A stretch of DNA of 64,000 bases from assembly GCA_017960605.1 (NCBI GenBank), contig JAGCYV010000001.1, forward strand, positions 1 to 64,000, written 5' to 3'. Made by a program: the position numbers and the translations under genes. The first letter of the stretch is position 1; the number at the start of each line of letters is the position of its first letter. The DNA comes from Bacteroidales bacterium (GTDB lineage Bacteria; Bacteroidota; Bacteroidia; Bacteroidales; P3). Below, one piece after another: positions 34,485 through 41,646 of the stretch. The notes under the pieces are model-generated. The model worked only from the letters and a program-made list of their open reading frames with translations. It ran no database searches and was not told where the DNA came from.

Positions 34485-34820
34485 ATGAAAGTTAGAGAAC
34501 TTGTTGAGAAACTGAATCTCAAAGTGTTGTGCGGTGAGAACGGCCTCGACCGCGATATCGACGGCTGCTATGTCAGCGACCTGCTGAGCGACGTGATGGG
34601 CAATGCCGAGATGGGCAACGTCTGGGTCACCCTGCAAACCCACAAGAACGTGATGGCCATCGCCTCGCTGAAGGAGCTGGCCTGCGTCATCCTCGTCAAA
34701 GGCCTCACCGCCCCCGAAGACACCGTCGAGCAGAGCAACGAAGAGGGCATCCCCTTCCTCAGCACCGATATGCAGACCTACGAGACGGTCGGTAAAATCT
34801 ATCAGTTATTGAATGTCTGA
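34485..34820 (+). CDS. DRTGG-domain protein
   Basis: 111 aa. KVRELVEKLNLKVLCGENGLDRDIDGCYVSDLLSDVMGNA is the start of a stand-alone DRTGG domain, a regulatory ligand-binding fold also found in phosphotransacetylases and inorganic pyrophosphatases. In anaerobes such stand-alone DRTGG genes are often next to PHP-domain genes, as here. The ligand is unknown. Confidence 0.82.
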   Translation: MKVRELVEKLNLKVLCGENGLDRDIDGCYVSDLLSDVMGNAEMGNVWVTLQTHKNVMAIASLKELACVILVKGLTAPEDTVEQSNEEGIPFLSTDMQTYETVGKIYQLLNV

Positions 34821-34909
34821 ATGTTTGATTGTTTGAATGTTTGAGTGGCTGGCGTGTGTTTGACCGCGTAGCACTCATGCAATCAAGCAATCAGTCAATC
34901 AAGCAATAG
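34809..34909. repeat. TTGATTG/CAATCAAG simple-repeat words between DRTGG and PHP genes
   Basis: 34809-34846 repeats TGAATGTTTGATTGTTTG, and 34878-34909 repeats CAATCAAGCAATC in the opposite sense, so the mRNA can form a long imperfect hairpin between the two genes. The same word is in rimO (47460-47494) and lpxB (52181-52220). Confidence 0.7.
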
Positions 34910-34911
34910 CA

Positions 34912-35688
34912 ATGGTTGCTCCTTTCAAGGCCGACCTGCACATCCACACGGTGCTCTCGCCGTGCGGCGACCTCGAGATGTCGCCTACGGCCATCGTCGA
35001 ACGGGCGCTGGCACGTGGATTGGACATGATCGCCATCAGCGACCACAACACCACCCGTCAGGTGAAGGTGGCCCAGAAGGTGGGTCGCGAGAAGGGCTTG
35101 TTCGTCCTCGGCGGCGTGGAGGTCACCTCGCAGGAGGAAACCCACTGCCTCTGCTACTTCAAGGACGACGCCCAGCTCGACGCCTTCCAGCTCTTCCTCG
35201 ACGCCCATCTGCCCAAGATCCCCAACGACGAGGACCGCTTCGGCTACCAGCTCATCGTCGATGAGAACGACGAGATTGTGGGCGAGGAGGAGTACCACCT
35301 GCTGAACGCCATCGACGTCGATATCGACGGCATCTACGACGAGGTGCACCGCATCGGCGGCCTCTTCGTGCCGGCACATATCAACAAGGGCACCACCTCG
35401 CTCATGAGCCAGCTGGGCTTCGTGCCGCCCGACCTCCGTGCCGACGGCCTCGAAATCAATTTCCGCATCACCAAGGATGAAATCCTGAAGAAATTCGCCT
35501 ACCTCAAGCGCTTCAACTTCATCACCGACAGCGATGCCCATTTCATCGACAACGTGGGCGACGTCTATAACCTCGTCTATATGGAGCACCGCACCTTCGA
35601 CGAGTTCGCGATGGCGCTGCACGGCGAGGAGGGGCGCTGGATAGACACCATGTATTTCCGTGAACACAAACTGAGAAAAATCCTGTAG
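34912..35688 (+). CDS. PHP-domain metal-dependent phosphoesterase
   Basis: 258 aa. The metal-binding motifs of the PHP fold are present: ADLHIHTVLSPCGD (HxH), IAISDHNTTRQ, GGVEVTSQEETHCLC, FVPAHINKG and ITDSDAHFID. The family hydrolyses phosphate esters such as histidinol phosphate or nucleotide phosphates. The substrate here is unknown. It is paired with the DRTGG gene. Confidence 0.88.
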   Translation: MVAPFKADLHIHTVLSPCGDLEMSPTAIVERALARGLDMIAISDHNTTRQVKVAQKVGREKGLFVLGGVEVTSQEETHCLCYFKDDAQLDAFQLFLDAHLPKIPNDEDRFGYQLIVDENDEIVGEEEYHLLNAIDVDIDGIYDEVHRIGGLFVPAHINKGTTSLMSQLGFVPPDLRADGLEINFRITKDEILKKFAYLKRFNFITDSDAHFIDNVGDVYNLVYMEHRTFDEFAMALHGEEGRWIDTMYFREHKLRKIL

Positions 35689-35690
35689 TT

Positions 35691-36494
35691 ATGAAGAAGG
35701 TTATGGCTTTTGGTTTATCGCTCGCGAAGCTGCCGCTCGTGCTTTGCCTACTGGTCACTGGTCACTGGTCACTGGTCACCGGGACGCAGGCCCAGTCACC
35801 CCAGCTGCCGCCGCCCACCCGCCACACCGTCAGCTTCGAGTCGCAGCACGGCGAAGCATTCACCGTCTTTATCGACGGCGACCCGATGAACCGCATGCCC
35901 CAGAGCCGGGTGCTGGTGAACGAAATCAGCAACCAGAACCACCAGGTGGTGGTCGTCCTGAAGCGTCCCGCCGAGAAGGTGGCGGTCCTCAACCTGCGCC
36001 CCGGTGAGGCCAATGTGGTGGTCAATGTGAACTACGACGCGCGCCTCGAGCAGGTCTTCCTCTACACGCCTACCCACAACCGCGCCGAAGCCTACGACGA
36101 GGAGTGGATTCGCCAGCGCGACGAATACCGCCGCCGGCAGGAACGCAAGCCCTCCGTCGATCCGGTGGCTCCGCCGGTGCCTCAGCCGGGAGTCGCGTCG
36201 GTGGTGCCGGCCACCGACGACGATGTGGCGGCGATGGAGCAGCGCATGAAAGCCCAGTCCTTCGACAGCGACCGCCTGGCGCTGGGCAAGGTCATCGTGG
36301 CCTCCGCCAGCCTGACGTCATCCCAGATTGCCCGTCTGGCCAGAACCATCGACTACAGCAACTCGCAGATCGAGTTCCTGAAGTACGCCTACCATTATTG
36401 CATCGACCGCGAGAACTACTACCGTACCATCGACGTGCTGACCTTCAGCAGCGACAAGAAGAAGGTGCTCGACTACATCGCCACCCAGCGCTGA
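35691..36494 (+). CDS. Exported DUF4476-domain protein
   Basis: 267 aa. The C-terminal ~95 residues (MKAQSFDSDRLALGKVIVAS through VLDYIATQ) match DUF4476, common in Bacteroidota and of unknown function. A proline-rich linker (PVAPPVPQPGV) precedes it. The signal-peptide core LLVTGHWSLVTG is encoded by four tandem CTGGTCA units (35751-35778). The stop codon directly abuts that of the convergent btuG-like gene. Confidence 0.82.
   Translation: MKKVMAFGLSLAKLPLVLCLLVTGHWSLVTGTQAQSPQLPPPTRHTVSFESQHGEAFTVFIDGDPMNRMPQSRVLVNEISNQNHQVVVVLKRPAEKVAVLNLRPGEANVVVNVNYDARLEQVFLYTPTHNRAEAYDEEWIRQRDEYRRRQERKPSVDPVAPPVPQPGVASVVPATDDDVAAMEQRMKAQSFDSDRLALGKVIVASASLTSSQIARLARTIDYSNSQIEFLKYAYHYCIDRENYYRTIDVLTFSSDKKKVLDYIATQR
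35748..35780 (+). repeat. CTGGTCA tandem repeat (7-bp unit x4) in signal-peptide coding region
   Basis: Four perfect tandem CTGGTCA units lie inside the DUF4476 gene. Loss or gain of one unit would shift the frame, so this could be a phase-variable site. Confidence 0.8.
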
Positions 36495-37592
36495 TTACAA
36501 CGCTATCTGGTGCGAGGTGTTGTCGCGGGTGTCTATGATTTCCACCGTGTTCGAGAAGCTTACGGTCACGTAGGCCTTCTTCCCATAGACCACCAGGTCC
36601 TGCGCCACATCGCCCAGCCCGCGGCTGTTGGCGGTCGAGAAGACATTTTTGACGATGGCCCCCGTGGTGAGGTTGATCCGGTCAATCGAGGCTTCGTTGG
36701 CGCCCCAGTTGCCCTCGTCGAGCACATAGGCTGTCCCGTCGCCGAGGGCCGCCACCTTCGACGGCAGCATCCCCGCTTCGGTCAGCCACTGTTGCGTGCC
36801 GGTCGAGTCGAAGCACACCACGTCGCCCGCGGCGCTGTAGTGGCCGTCGGTGGTCACGTAGATCTTGCCGTCGATGGTGTTGATGCTGTAGGGATTGCTG
36901 ATGCCGCAACCCGCCAGGATGGTCTCGCGGCTGTTCGTCAGGGGGTTGAAGCGGAAGAAACTGGCCGCCGCGGTGTAGCCGCCGCTGTATCCATAGACCT
37001 CGCCGTCGCTGACATCCATCGCCGTGATGGCGAGCCCCAGGTCGGTGGCGCTGTAGGTCGTCGCGTCGATTAGGTACGAGGTGGCCGGCACGTCGCCCCC
37101 GTAGCCGCAGGTGACGACGACGTGGGTCGCATCCACCGCCTTCACCCGTTGCGGGTCGGCGCCCACAGTGACGACCTTCACCAGGCTGAAACTGGCCATG
37201 TCGATGACGAACACGCGGTTGTCATAGACGATGGTGCCGCTCTCGTCGGTGGTCCACGAGCTGGCCACGAACAGCTTCCCGTTGGCCGCCGCGATGCCCT
37301 CGAGGTCATAGACGGTGTTGAATTTCAGCATGCGGTCGATGCGCCCTTCGGCGGTGTCGATACGTAGCAGGGCAGGGGGGTAGCCGCAGGTCACATACAC
37401 CTTGCCGTCGGCACAGGCCATGTAGCGCGGCTTCTGGGCGGCCGAGGGGCTGTAGGCGCTCTGCACGGCCGTCACCTCGTCGCCGTTCTGTTCCGTTGTC
37501 TGGGTGGGAGTGGGAGCCACCGGCTCTTTGACGCAGGCCGTCAGCAGGCCGGCGACCCATACGATGGCGATTACACGGAGTAAATGTTTCAT
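36495..37592 (-). CDS. btuG: BtuG-like surface lipoprotein, YncE-type beta-propeller
   Basis: 365 aa from ATG 37592. The lipoprotein signal ends in GLLTACVKE. The body is a series of propeller blades (YMACADGKVYVTCGYPPALL, NGKLFVASSWTTD, YGKKAYVTVSFSNTVEIID). It starts 4 bases after the btuB stop and lies downstream of a cobalamin riboswitch. BtuG proteins are cell-surface B12-binding propellers that cap BtuB in Bacteroides, so position and fold together support the call. Confidence 0.82.
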   Translation of the reverse strand: MKHLLRVIAIVWVAGLLTACVKEPVAPTPTQTTEQNGDEVTAVQSAYSPSAAQKPRYMACADGKVYVTCGYPPALLRIDTAEGRIDRMLKFNTVYDLEGIAAANGKLFVASSWTTDESGTIVYDNRVFVIDMASFSLVKVVTVGADPQRVKAVDATHVVVTCGYGGDVPATSYLIDATTYSATDLGLAITAMDVSDGEVYGYSGGYTAAASFFRFNPLTNSRETILAGCGISNPYSINTIDGKIYVTTDGHYSAAGDVVCFDSTGTQQWLTEAGMLPSKVAALGDGTAYVLDEGNWGANEASIDRINLTTGAIVKNVFSTANSRGLGDVAQDLVVYGKKAYVTVSFSNTVEIIDTRDNTSHQIAL

Positions 37593-37596
37593 GTTC

Positions 37597-39660
37597 TTAT
37601 AGCTCATAGATGATTTTCAATCTGTAGTTGCGGCCCATCATGGGGTACGAGCGCACCACCTCGTACTGCTCGTCCAGCAGGTTCATCACCTGCACCTGCA
37701 CCCGCATCGTGCCCCACCGCAGGGCGAAGCGGCGGTCCAGCGAAAGCCCCAGGTCCAGGTAGGCCGGCATCCTCGTCTCGTCGCTGTTCTGCATGCGGTA
37801 GTAGCGCTCGCCCACCACCATCGCGGTGGCGCCCACGTTCACCCACTCGTTCTCCCACCGTAGGCTCCCGCCGCCGCTGTGTCGCGGCGTGTAGGCTATC
37901 TGGTGCCCGTAGGTCTTGCTGTACGAGGGGTCGTCGGGGTCGGTGCGGTCCAGCGCTTGCTGGAAGGTGTAGGTGAGCTGGCAATCGACCGAAGCCACGT
38001 GGCAGCTGAAGGTGGCGTCGTGGCCCAGTATCTCCACCTTGCCGATATTCTGCATACTCCACAGGAACATGTTCTGCGTCGGTATGGCCAGTATCTTGTC
38101 CGTCACACGGTTGTAGTAGGCGTCCAGCGTCACGCTGAACCAGCGGTTACTGTGCGTCAGCCCGATGTTGTGCTGTCTCGCCCGCTCGGGCCGCAGGTCG
38201 CGCGGAAGGGTGAAGAAATACAGCTCGCTGAAGTTGGGTGCGCGGAAGGTCTCCTTGTAGAAGTAGCGCAGCGTGGTGTGCCCGAAGAGGGTCAGGTTGA
38301 CGCCCACGAAGGGCGACAGCCGTCGGTAGGTGGGCATGGTGTCGAGGTCGGCCACGCGGTCGCGTATCGTGGTGCCCAGCAGGTTGGCGTTCAGCTCGAA
38401 GCGGTTCAGCAGGCTGTCCGTCGAATGCAGCCTCACGGCCGCCACCGCCATCAGGTTCCCGCGGTGCACGTCGTTCCGTTGGGCCAGGTTGGTGCGCAGC
38501 GACGCGAGGCTGCCATCTACCGCCCCCTTCAGGTCCATCCACGGCAGCACCGCCCATGCCGCGCTGCCGCTCAGGTAGGCCTCCCGTTGCAGGTAGGCGT
38601 TCATCAGGTAGTGCGTCGGAGTGCTCGCCGCGCTGTCCTCATAGCAGTCGTAGGTCTGCTGCAGTTTCCCCAGCACCAGCGTCTTCCAGCCCTCACGTTC
38701 CCTCTTCCACTTCCCCTGCACGAACGCCACCTCCTCCTGCGTGCTCTGGGCTGAGAGCTTCTGGTTGTAGTACTGCACCGGGCCCGGCAGCTGGTGTTCC
38801 CCACGCATGTAATGCACCTTGGCCGAAAGCGTGTTGTCCTTGTCAATCGTATAGAACAGGTTGCCGTTGGCCGTCAGCATCCTCATCGCCGAGTGCTTGC
38901 GCTCCTCGCGGCTGCTGCTGTCGCTGCGGTTCTGCGTGTAGTAGAGGGTGAAGGGGTAGTTCCCGTCGCTCTTCAGGTAGTTCAGCCACACGCTGCTCTT
39001 CAGCTTCCGGCTCCATTTCTGCTCCCACAGCGCCGACGGGCTCAGCATCCCGAAGCTGCCGGCCTCCATCGCCACCTTCAGGTTCGTCCGCTCCTTCAGG
39101 TAGAACGTCGGCTCGGCGGTCTCCAGGTTCAGCACGTTGCCGGCGGCATAGGCGCGGGCCGTCATCAGGCTCTCCTGCTGCTGTCCTTGGCTCAGGCTCA
39201 CATAGGCCGCGTTGCCCAGCAGATAGCGTCCCAGATCCACCTGGCCGTTCTGCGCGTCGCTGATGGCGATGCCGTCGATGGTCACCGTCGAGAACTGGCT
39301 CCCCAACCCGCGGGCCGACACCGTCTTCATGCCGCCCACCCCACCGTAGTCCTTCAGCGTCACCCCCGCCATCTGGCGCACCGCGTCGCTCAGCTGCAAG
39401 GCCCCTGCCTGCTCTATGGCGGCGGCGTCCATCACCTGCGTGGGCGTCGAGGTGATCAGCGTCGTGGGGGTGGGCTGGGCGCTCACCTCCAGCTCCTCGA
39501 GGGTGCGTATCGTGTCCTGGGCCTCAGTCAGATAAGGCGCCAGGAAGAACAAAATCAACAAAAAAGCCCTTGGGCGGGGGACTTGGATGAGCGGGGGTGC
39601 GGCATTCCCGTGGGCGATGCTGCGGATAAACGATACAATACAATACAATTTTTTGCTCAT
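37597..39660 (-). CDS. btuB: TonB-dependent vitamin B12 receptor
   Basis: 687 aa. The plug domain is recognisable from LEELEVSAQPTPTTLITSTP and MAGVTLKDYGGVGGMKTVSARGLGS, followed by a barrel ending in YRLKIIYEL. The cobalamin riboswitch directly upstream identifies the ligand class. The N-terminus is unusual: about 30 residues, including a Pro-rich HGNAAPPLIQVPRPRA stretch, come before the hydrophobic signal core FLLILFFLAPYLTEA. No alternative start is visible, so the extension may be real. A short TTGTA triplication encodes part of it. Confidence 0.92.
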   Translation of the reverse strand: MSKKLYCIVSFIRSIAHGNAAPPLIQVPRPRAFLLILFFLAPYLTEAQDTIRTLEELEVSAQPTPTTLITSTPTQVMDAAAIEQAGALQLSDAVRQMAGVTLKDYGGVGGMKTVSARGLGSQFSTVTIDGIAISDAQNGQVDLGRYLLGNAAYVSLSQGQQQESLMTARAYAAGNVLNLETAEPTFYLKERTNLKVAMEAGSFGMLSPSALWEQKWSRKLKSSVWLNYLKSDGNYPFTLYYTQNRSDSSSREERKHSAMRMLTANGNLFYTIDKDNTLSAKVHYMRGEHQLPGPVQYYNQKLSAQSTQEEVAFVQGKWKREREGWKTLVLGKLQQTYDCYEDSAASTPTHYLMNAYLQREAYLSGSAAWAVLPWMDLKGAVDGSLASLRTNLAQRNDVHRGNLMAVAAVRLHSTDSLLNRFELNANLLGTTIRDRVADLDTMPTYRRLSPFVGVNLTLFGHTTLRYFYKETFRAPNFSELYFFTLPRDLRPERARQHNIGLTHSNRWFSVTLDAYYNRVTDKILAIPTQNMFLWSMQNIGKVEILGHDATFSCHVASVDCQLTYTFQQALDRTDPDDPSYSKTYGHQIAYTPRHSGGGSLRWENEWVNVGATAMVVGERYYRMQNSDETRMPAYLDLGLSLDRRFALRWGTMRVQVQVMNLLDEQYEVVRSYPMMGRNYRLKIIYEL

Positions 39661-39689
39661 GTCCTGACCTTTCCTCGAGGGCTTGGGAT

Positions 39690-39868
39690 GTTACTCCAGC
39701 TTCGGCAGGTCTTCTGGCTCGTTTCCCACCGTCCGCCTTCCCACATGCCTATGGCGGCATGCAGTGGCTTGTTGGACGGTGCAACTGTTTGAAACTCACA
39801 GCAGCGGGACTGCTCAGGACTCTCACCTGATTCCCTCTTGGCCTCCTTGGGGGAGGACCGAAACCGGG
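39690..39868 (-). promoter_or_regulatory. Cobalamin riboswitch
   Basis: On the minus strand the conserved elements occur in order: CGGTTTCGGTCC, the GGGAATCAGGTGAGAGTCC core, GAGCAGTCCCGCTGCTGTGA and, near the 3' end, GCCAGAAGACCTGCC, the B12-box region. It lies 30-200 bases upstream of btuB and would shut off expression when cobalamin is plentiful. No clear separate terminator is seen, so translational control is plausible. Confidence 0.95.
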
Positions 39869-39870
39869 TG

Positions 39871-39878
39871 CAAAAATA
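39871..39878 (-). promoter_or_regulatory. Promoter -7 element for the riboswitch-btuB-btuG transcript
   Basis: Minus strand reads TTCG-TATTTTTG-CACCC, a match to YG-TAnnTTTG-CA, and places the transcript start at the riboswitch's first stem. Confidence 0.75.
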
Positions 39879-40052
39879 CGAAAATTTCTCAAACCGAGAG
39901 AAAAGAAAAGTCATTTTCTTTTCCGAGGTGCCATAATTAAGGCGAAGCCAAAGTTGAGTGGAATGACAAAATTTATTTTTGTTATTCCCGAAATGGAGTA
40001 ACTTCGGCGAAGCCAAAGTTACGAAAATTTCTCAAACCGAGAGAAAAGAAAA
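39878..40052. repeat. Direct repeat, 32 bp exact, copies 143 bp apart
   Basis: 39878-39909 and 40021-40052 are identical over 32 bases beginning ACGAAAATTTCTC, with a similar ATTTTCTTTCC following. A nested GGCGAAGCCAAAGTT pair suggests a local duplication next to the btuB promoter. Confidence 0.85.
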
Positions 40053-40157
40053 TGTTATTTTCTTTCCCACACACAATATTCCCCGCCACCGGACGTTCTC
40101 CTTTTGTTTCCAACAATCTTACTTCACAACCCACTCAGTAATCCTATGGAAAAGATA

Positions 40158-40345
40158 GGGTAATTCTAAGGTAATTCTATGGTAACTCTATGGTGACATG
40201 GTATTAACATTGTGATAACAAGGCATTGACAAGGTATTGCCTATACTCTATAATTGGATCCACTACCTGGTCACTATATAGTCACTACTAGGTCACTACT
40301 AGGTCACTACTAGGTCATTACTAGGTCATTACTAGGTCATTGCCT
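40158..40345. repeat. Two adjacent 11-bp tandem-repeat arrays
   Basis: 40158-40203 repeats GGTAATTCTAT (four copies with drift). 40262-40345 repeats TCACTACTAGG/TCATTACTAGG (about seven copies). The second unit is nearly that of 17191-17248. Confidence 0.85.
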
Positions 40346-40448
40346 AATATCAACTGATTATCAATCTGTTGCCGGTACATTGCGTCATGCCCTACCGATC
40401 ACACCTTCCTGACAGGGCTCCTCTCCCGCCCGTGTGTAAATCTTTTAT

Positions 40449-40479
40449 TTTGCCATTCCTGAAACATTTCGTACCTTTG
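40449..40479 (+). promoter_or_regulatory. Promoter of the island operon
   Basis: TTTG (40449-40452), exactly 19 bases, then TTCG-TACCTTTG-CAG (-7 at 40472-40479). The ~78-base leader contains a GGGTTA/TAACCC hairpin and two TGCGCA palindromes. Confidence 0.8.
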
Positions 40480-40561
40480 CAGTCGCAATTGCGCAAATAG
40501 ACTGCGCAGAAACGGAGGGTTAACCTCTATCTGTAGATAACCCAATTTCAAAATCCATAAA

Positions 40562-41629
40562 ATGGCAACTTGGAAGAAAGAGGAACTCGCTAGAGAGAAT
40601 GGAGAGATTGTTCCGATGCAAGTGCCAGAGATTATCTCGGCAAGCAGAAGCACGGACATTCCTGCGTTCTATGCCGATTGGTTCTTTGATAGGTTGAAGA
40701 AGGGGTATTCCGCGTGGACTAACCCTTTCAACGGTGTGCGAAATTATGTTTCATACAAAAATACCAGATTTATTGTTTTTTGGTCGAAAAATCCTCAGCC
40801 TCTTCTGTCTCACCTTGATTACCTTAAAGAGAGAGGAATAGGATGCTATATCCAGTATACGCTGAACGATTATGTAAAAGAGGGTTTGGAAAAAGGCGTA
40901 CCCAAGGTGGAGGAACGAATCGACATATTCAAGCGGCTTGTCGATAAACTTGGGAAGGGGCATGTCATTTGGCGTTTTGACCCATTGTTTCTTGCAGAAA
41001 ACATTAGTGAGGACGACCTGCTTGCCAAAATAGAGAATATCGGAGAGCAACTGAACGGCTATATAGAAAAGATGGTGTTCAGTTTTGCTGACATCATGTC
41101 TTACAGAAAAGTAAAATCCAATCTGGAAAAGAATGCCATACAATACAATGATTGGACAGAGGAGCAAATGCTGGACTTCACTAAACGGCTCGCAGAACTC
41201 AACAAGCGGTGGGGTTATACACTGGCGACGTGCGGTGAGAAAGTTGATTTGAAGCAGTTCGGAGTGAAGCACAACCGTTGTGTCGATGACGCATTGATAA
41301 TTAGGTTAGCATATCAAGATAAGCGACTCATGGACTTCTTAAAGGTGACAGTCCATGAAAGACCATCTTCCAACTTGTTCGGAGAAGCCCCCAGTATACC
41401 GGCGGATGCCATCCTTCTGCCTAATGGAAAATATGCAACGAGGGGTGACAACTCCGACAAGGGACAGCGGCAGTTCTGCGGTTGTACGGTGAGCAAAGAC
41501 ATCGGGGAATATAACACATGCCCGCATTTGTGCGAGTATTGCTATGCGAATGCGAGCAAAAATATAGCGTTGAAAAATTGGGAACGGCATAAACAGAATG
41601 AGTTTGGTGAAACAATCACGGGTGTATAA
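40562..41629 (+). CDS. DUF1848 protein with C-terminal Cys cluster
   Basis: 355 aa. ISASRSTDIPAFYADWF near the N-terminus and the C-terminal CGCTVSKDIGEYNTC plus CPHLCEYCYAN identify DUF1848. The CX3CX2C cluster resembles the iron-sulfur site of radical SAM enzymes but sits at the C-terminus instead of the N-terminus. The biochemical function is unknown. It is the first gene of the island operon, 17 bases before the methyltransferase-helicase fusion, and is more AT-rich than the core genome around it. Confidence 0.88.
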   Translation: MATWKKEELARENGEIVPMQVPEIISASRSTDIPAFYADWFFDRLKKGYSAWTNPFNGVRNYVSYKNTRFIVFWSKNPQPLLSHLDYLKERGIGCYIQYTLNDYVKEGLEKGVPKVEERIDIFKRLVDKLGKGHVIWRFDPLFLAENISEDDLLAKIENIGEQLNGYIEKMVFSFADIMSYRKVKSNLEKNAIQYNDWTEEQMLDFTKRLAELNKRWGYTLATCGEKVDLKQFGVKHNRCVDDALIIRLAYQDKRLMDFLKVTVHERPSSNLFGEAPSIPADAILLPNGKYATRGDNSDKGQRQFCGCTVSKDIGEYNTCPHLCEYCYANASKNIALKNWERHKQNEFGETITGV

Positions 41630-41646
41630 CACAAATTAGATTGGAC

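Larger units (their letters stand above)
39878..40471. other. Gene-free, AT-rich repeat-filled left flank of the accessory island
   Basis: No gene is seen. It holds a duplicated 32-bp segment (39878-39909 = 40021-40052), a duplicated 15-bp GGCGAAGCCAAAGTT (39941 and 40006), and two 11-bp-period arrays (40158-40203, 40262-40345). The composition change relative to btuB is abrupt. Confidence 0.7.

Noticed and set aside
39560..39600. Riboswitch terminator hairpin inside the btuB 5' coding region
   Set aside because: GGGCTTTTTT is present, but the preceding C-rich sequence has no adequate pairing partner.
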